Made by a program: the position numbers and the translations under genes. A stretch of DNA of 5,265 bases, taken from Thermomicrobiaceae bacterium (GTDB lineage Bacteria > Chloroflexota > Chloroflexia > Thermomicrobiales > Thermomicrobiaceae). Numbering within the stretch: the first letter of the stretch is position 1; the number at the start of each line of letters is the position of its first letter. Where the stretch lies: the NCBI GenBank assembly GCA_025966355.1, contig JAICWZ010000162.1, positions 1-5,265 of the forward strand, read 5' to 3'. Shown here in pieces: positions 4,889 to 5,265 of this stretch. The notes below the pieces were generated by a model that had not been told where the DNA came from, made no database searches, and was given only the letters and a program-made list of their open reading frames with translations.

Positions 4889-5265
4889 TCACGTATGATC
4901 GTCAATGGCTCGAACGCCCTCGGTAATATCAAGCAACTCGCTATAGGCATAGATAGCGGGACGACGTCCAACTCCGCTCTGAATCGTCTCGAATAAACCC
5001 GCGCTAACGAGAATATTGAGGATCCGGTTCGCCGCCGCCCGGGAGGCTCGCGTTTTCTCGATGAACTCCGACGCATTGAAGATCGGGTTGCTGAAAATGA
5101 AATCAAGCGCCCAGATCGCGTACGGGGAGCGGGTCTGCTGGATGATCCACTCCTTCCGCTGCTGGTAGAGATCGAAGATCTGTCGCACTCTCGCTTCGTT
5201 GCGGGCGGCTTGCTCGCGGGTCGCGCGCAGGAAGAATTCGCACCAGCCGGTCCAATCGTCGTCGC
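4889..5265 (-). CDS. Fic-family protein, C-terminal part with winged-helix domain (cut by window edge)
   Basis: The frame is open from the right edge to the TGA at 4891-4889, giving 124 residues with no start needed in the window. The segment starting WTGWCEFFLRATREQA matches the helix that follows the catalytic core of Fic (AMPylation) proteins, usually W-x-x-F-F-L-x-G. Residues from about 48 to 112 fit the winged helix found at the end of the large Fic family: a helix AIWALDFIFSNPIF, a helix-turn-helix ASEFIEKTRASRAAANRILNILV, then AGLFETI and a wing ending in AIYAYSELLDI. The catalytic H-x-F-x-D/E-G-N-G-R motif would lie upstream of 5265 and cannot be checked. Such proteins transfer AMP to target hydroxyls and are often self-inhibited or toxin-like; the winged helix suggests DNA binding, perhaps autoregulation. 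A GTG at 5188 is an internal codon and not a credible start. A lone regulator is the alternative reading, but less likely. Confidence 0.8.
   Translation of the reverse strand, partial: DDDWTGWCEFFLRATREQAARNEARVRQIFDLYQQRKEWIIQQTRSPYAIWALDFIFSNPIFNASEFIEKTRASRAAANRILNILVSAGLFETIQSGVGRRPAIYAYSELLDITEGVRAIDDHT

Overview
The window is GC-rich bacterial DNA in which every supportable gene lies on the minus strand, so transcription runs from high to low coordinates. Base composition, the Tat-type lipoprotein and the PadR/DrrA-type exporter genes would fit a Chloroflexota (for example Thermomicrobia-like) or actinobacterial genome. That placement rests on the feel of the proteins only and is weak; no marker gene is present.

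From right to left in the direction of transcription: (1) 5265-4889 is the C-terminal end of a Fic-family protein with a winged-helix domain, cut by the window edge. (2) 4888-4508 is a 381-base stretch with no convincing gene. It holds two near-identical palindromes 30 bp apart whose 4-base cores are reverse complements of each other (4819-4874), and a GC-rich segment with competing stems (4626-4679). (3) 4507-3572 encodes a Tat-exported, lipid-anchored two-domain sulfurtransferase (rhodanese). (4) 3526-3491 is a compact control region with a perfect TTGACA -35 box and interleaved TGAGA/TCTCA dyads, just ahead of a PadR-family repressor (3491-2907). (5) 2880-1942 and 1949-1128 are the ATPase and permease of an ABC-2/DrrAB-type exporter; their reading frames overlap by 8 bases. 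(6) A 235-base gap contains an interrupted inverted repeat built of CTCTGC words (1045-1090). (7) 892-101 and 89-1 are a second DrrA-type ATPase and the start of a second ABC-2 permease, cut by the left edge.

The likely logic is a PadR-controlled efflux locus. The repressor sits first, represses its own promoter and with it the exporter behind it, and is released when it binds a toxic ligand. Two ATPase/permease pairs in tandem could form one heteromeric exporter or two separate ones. The sulfurtransferase upstream is an independent envelope function. Nothing here proves a new system. The most unusual structure is the pair of flipped-core palindromes beside the Fic gene.
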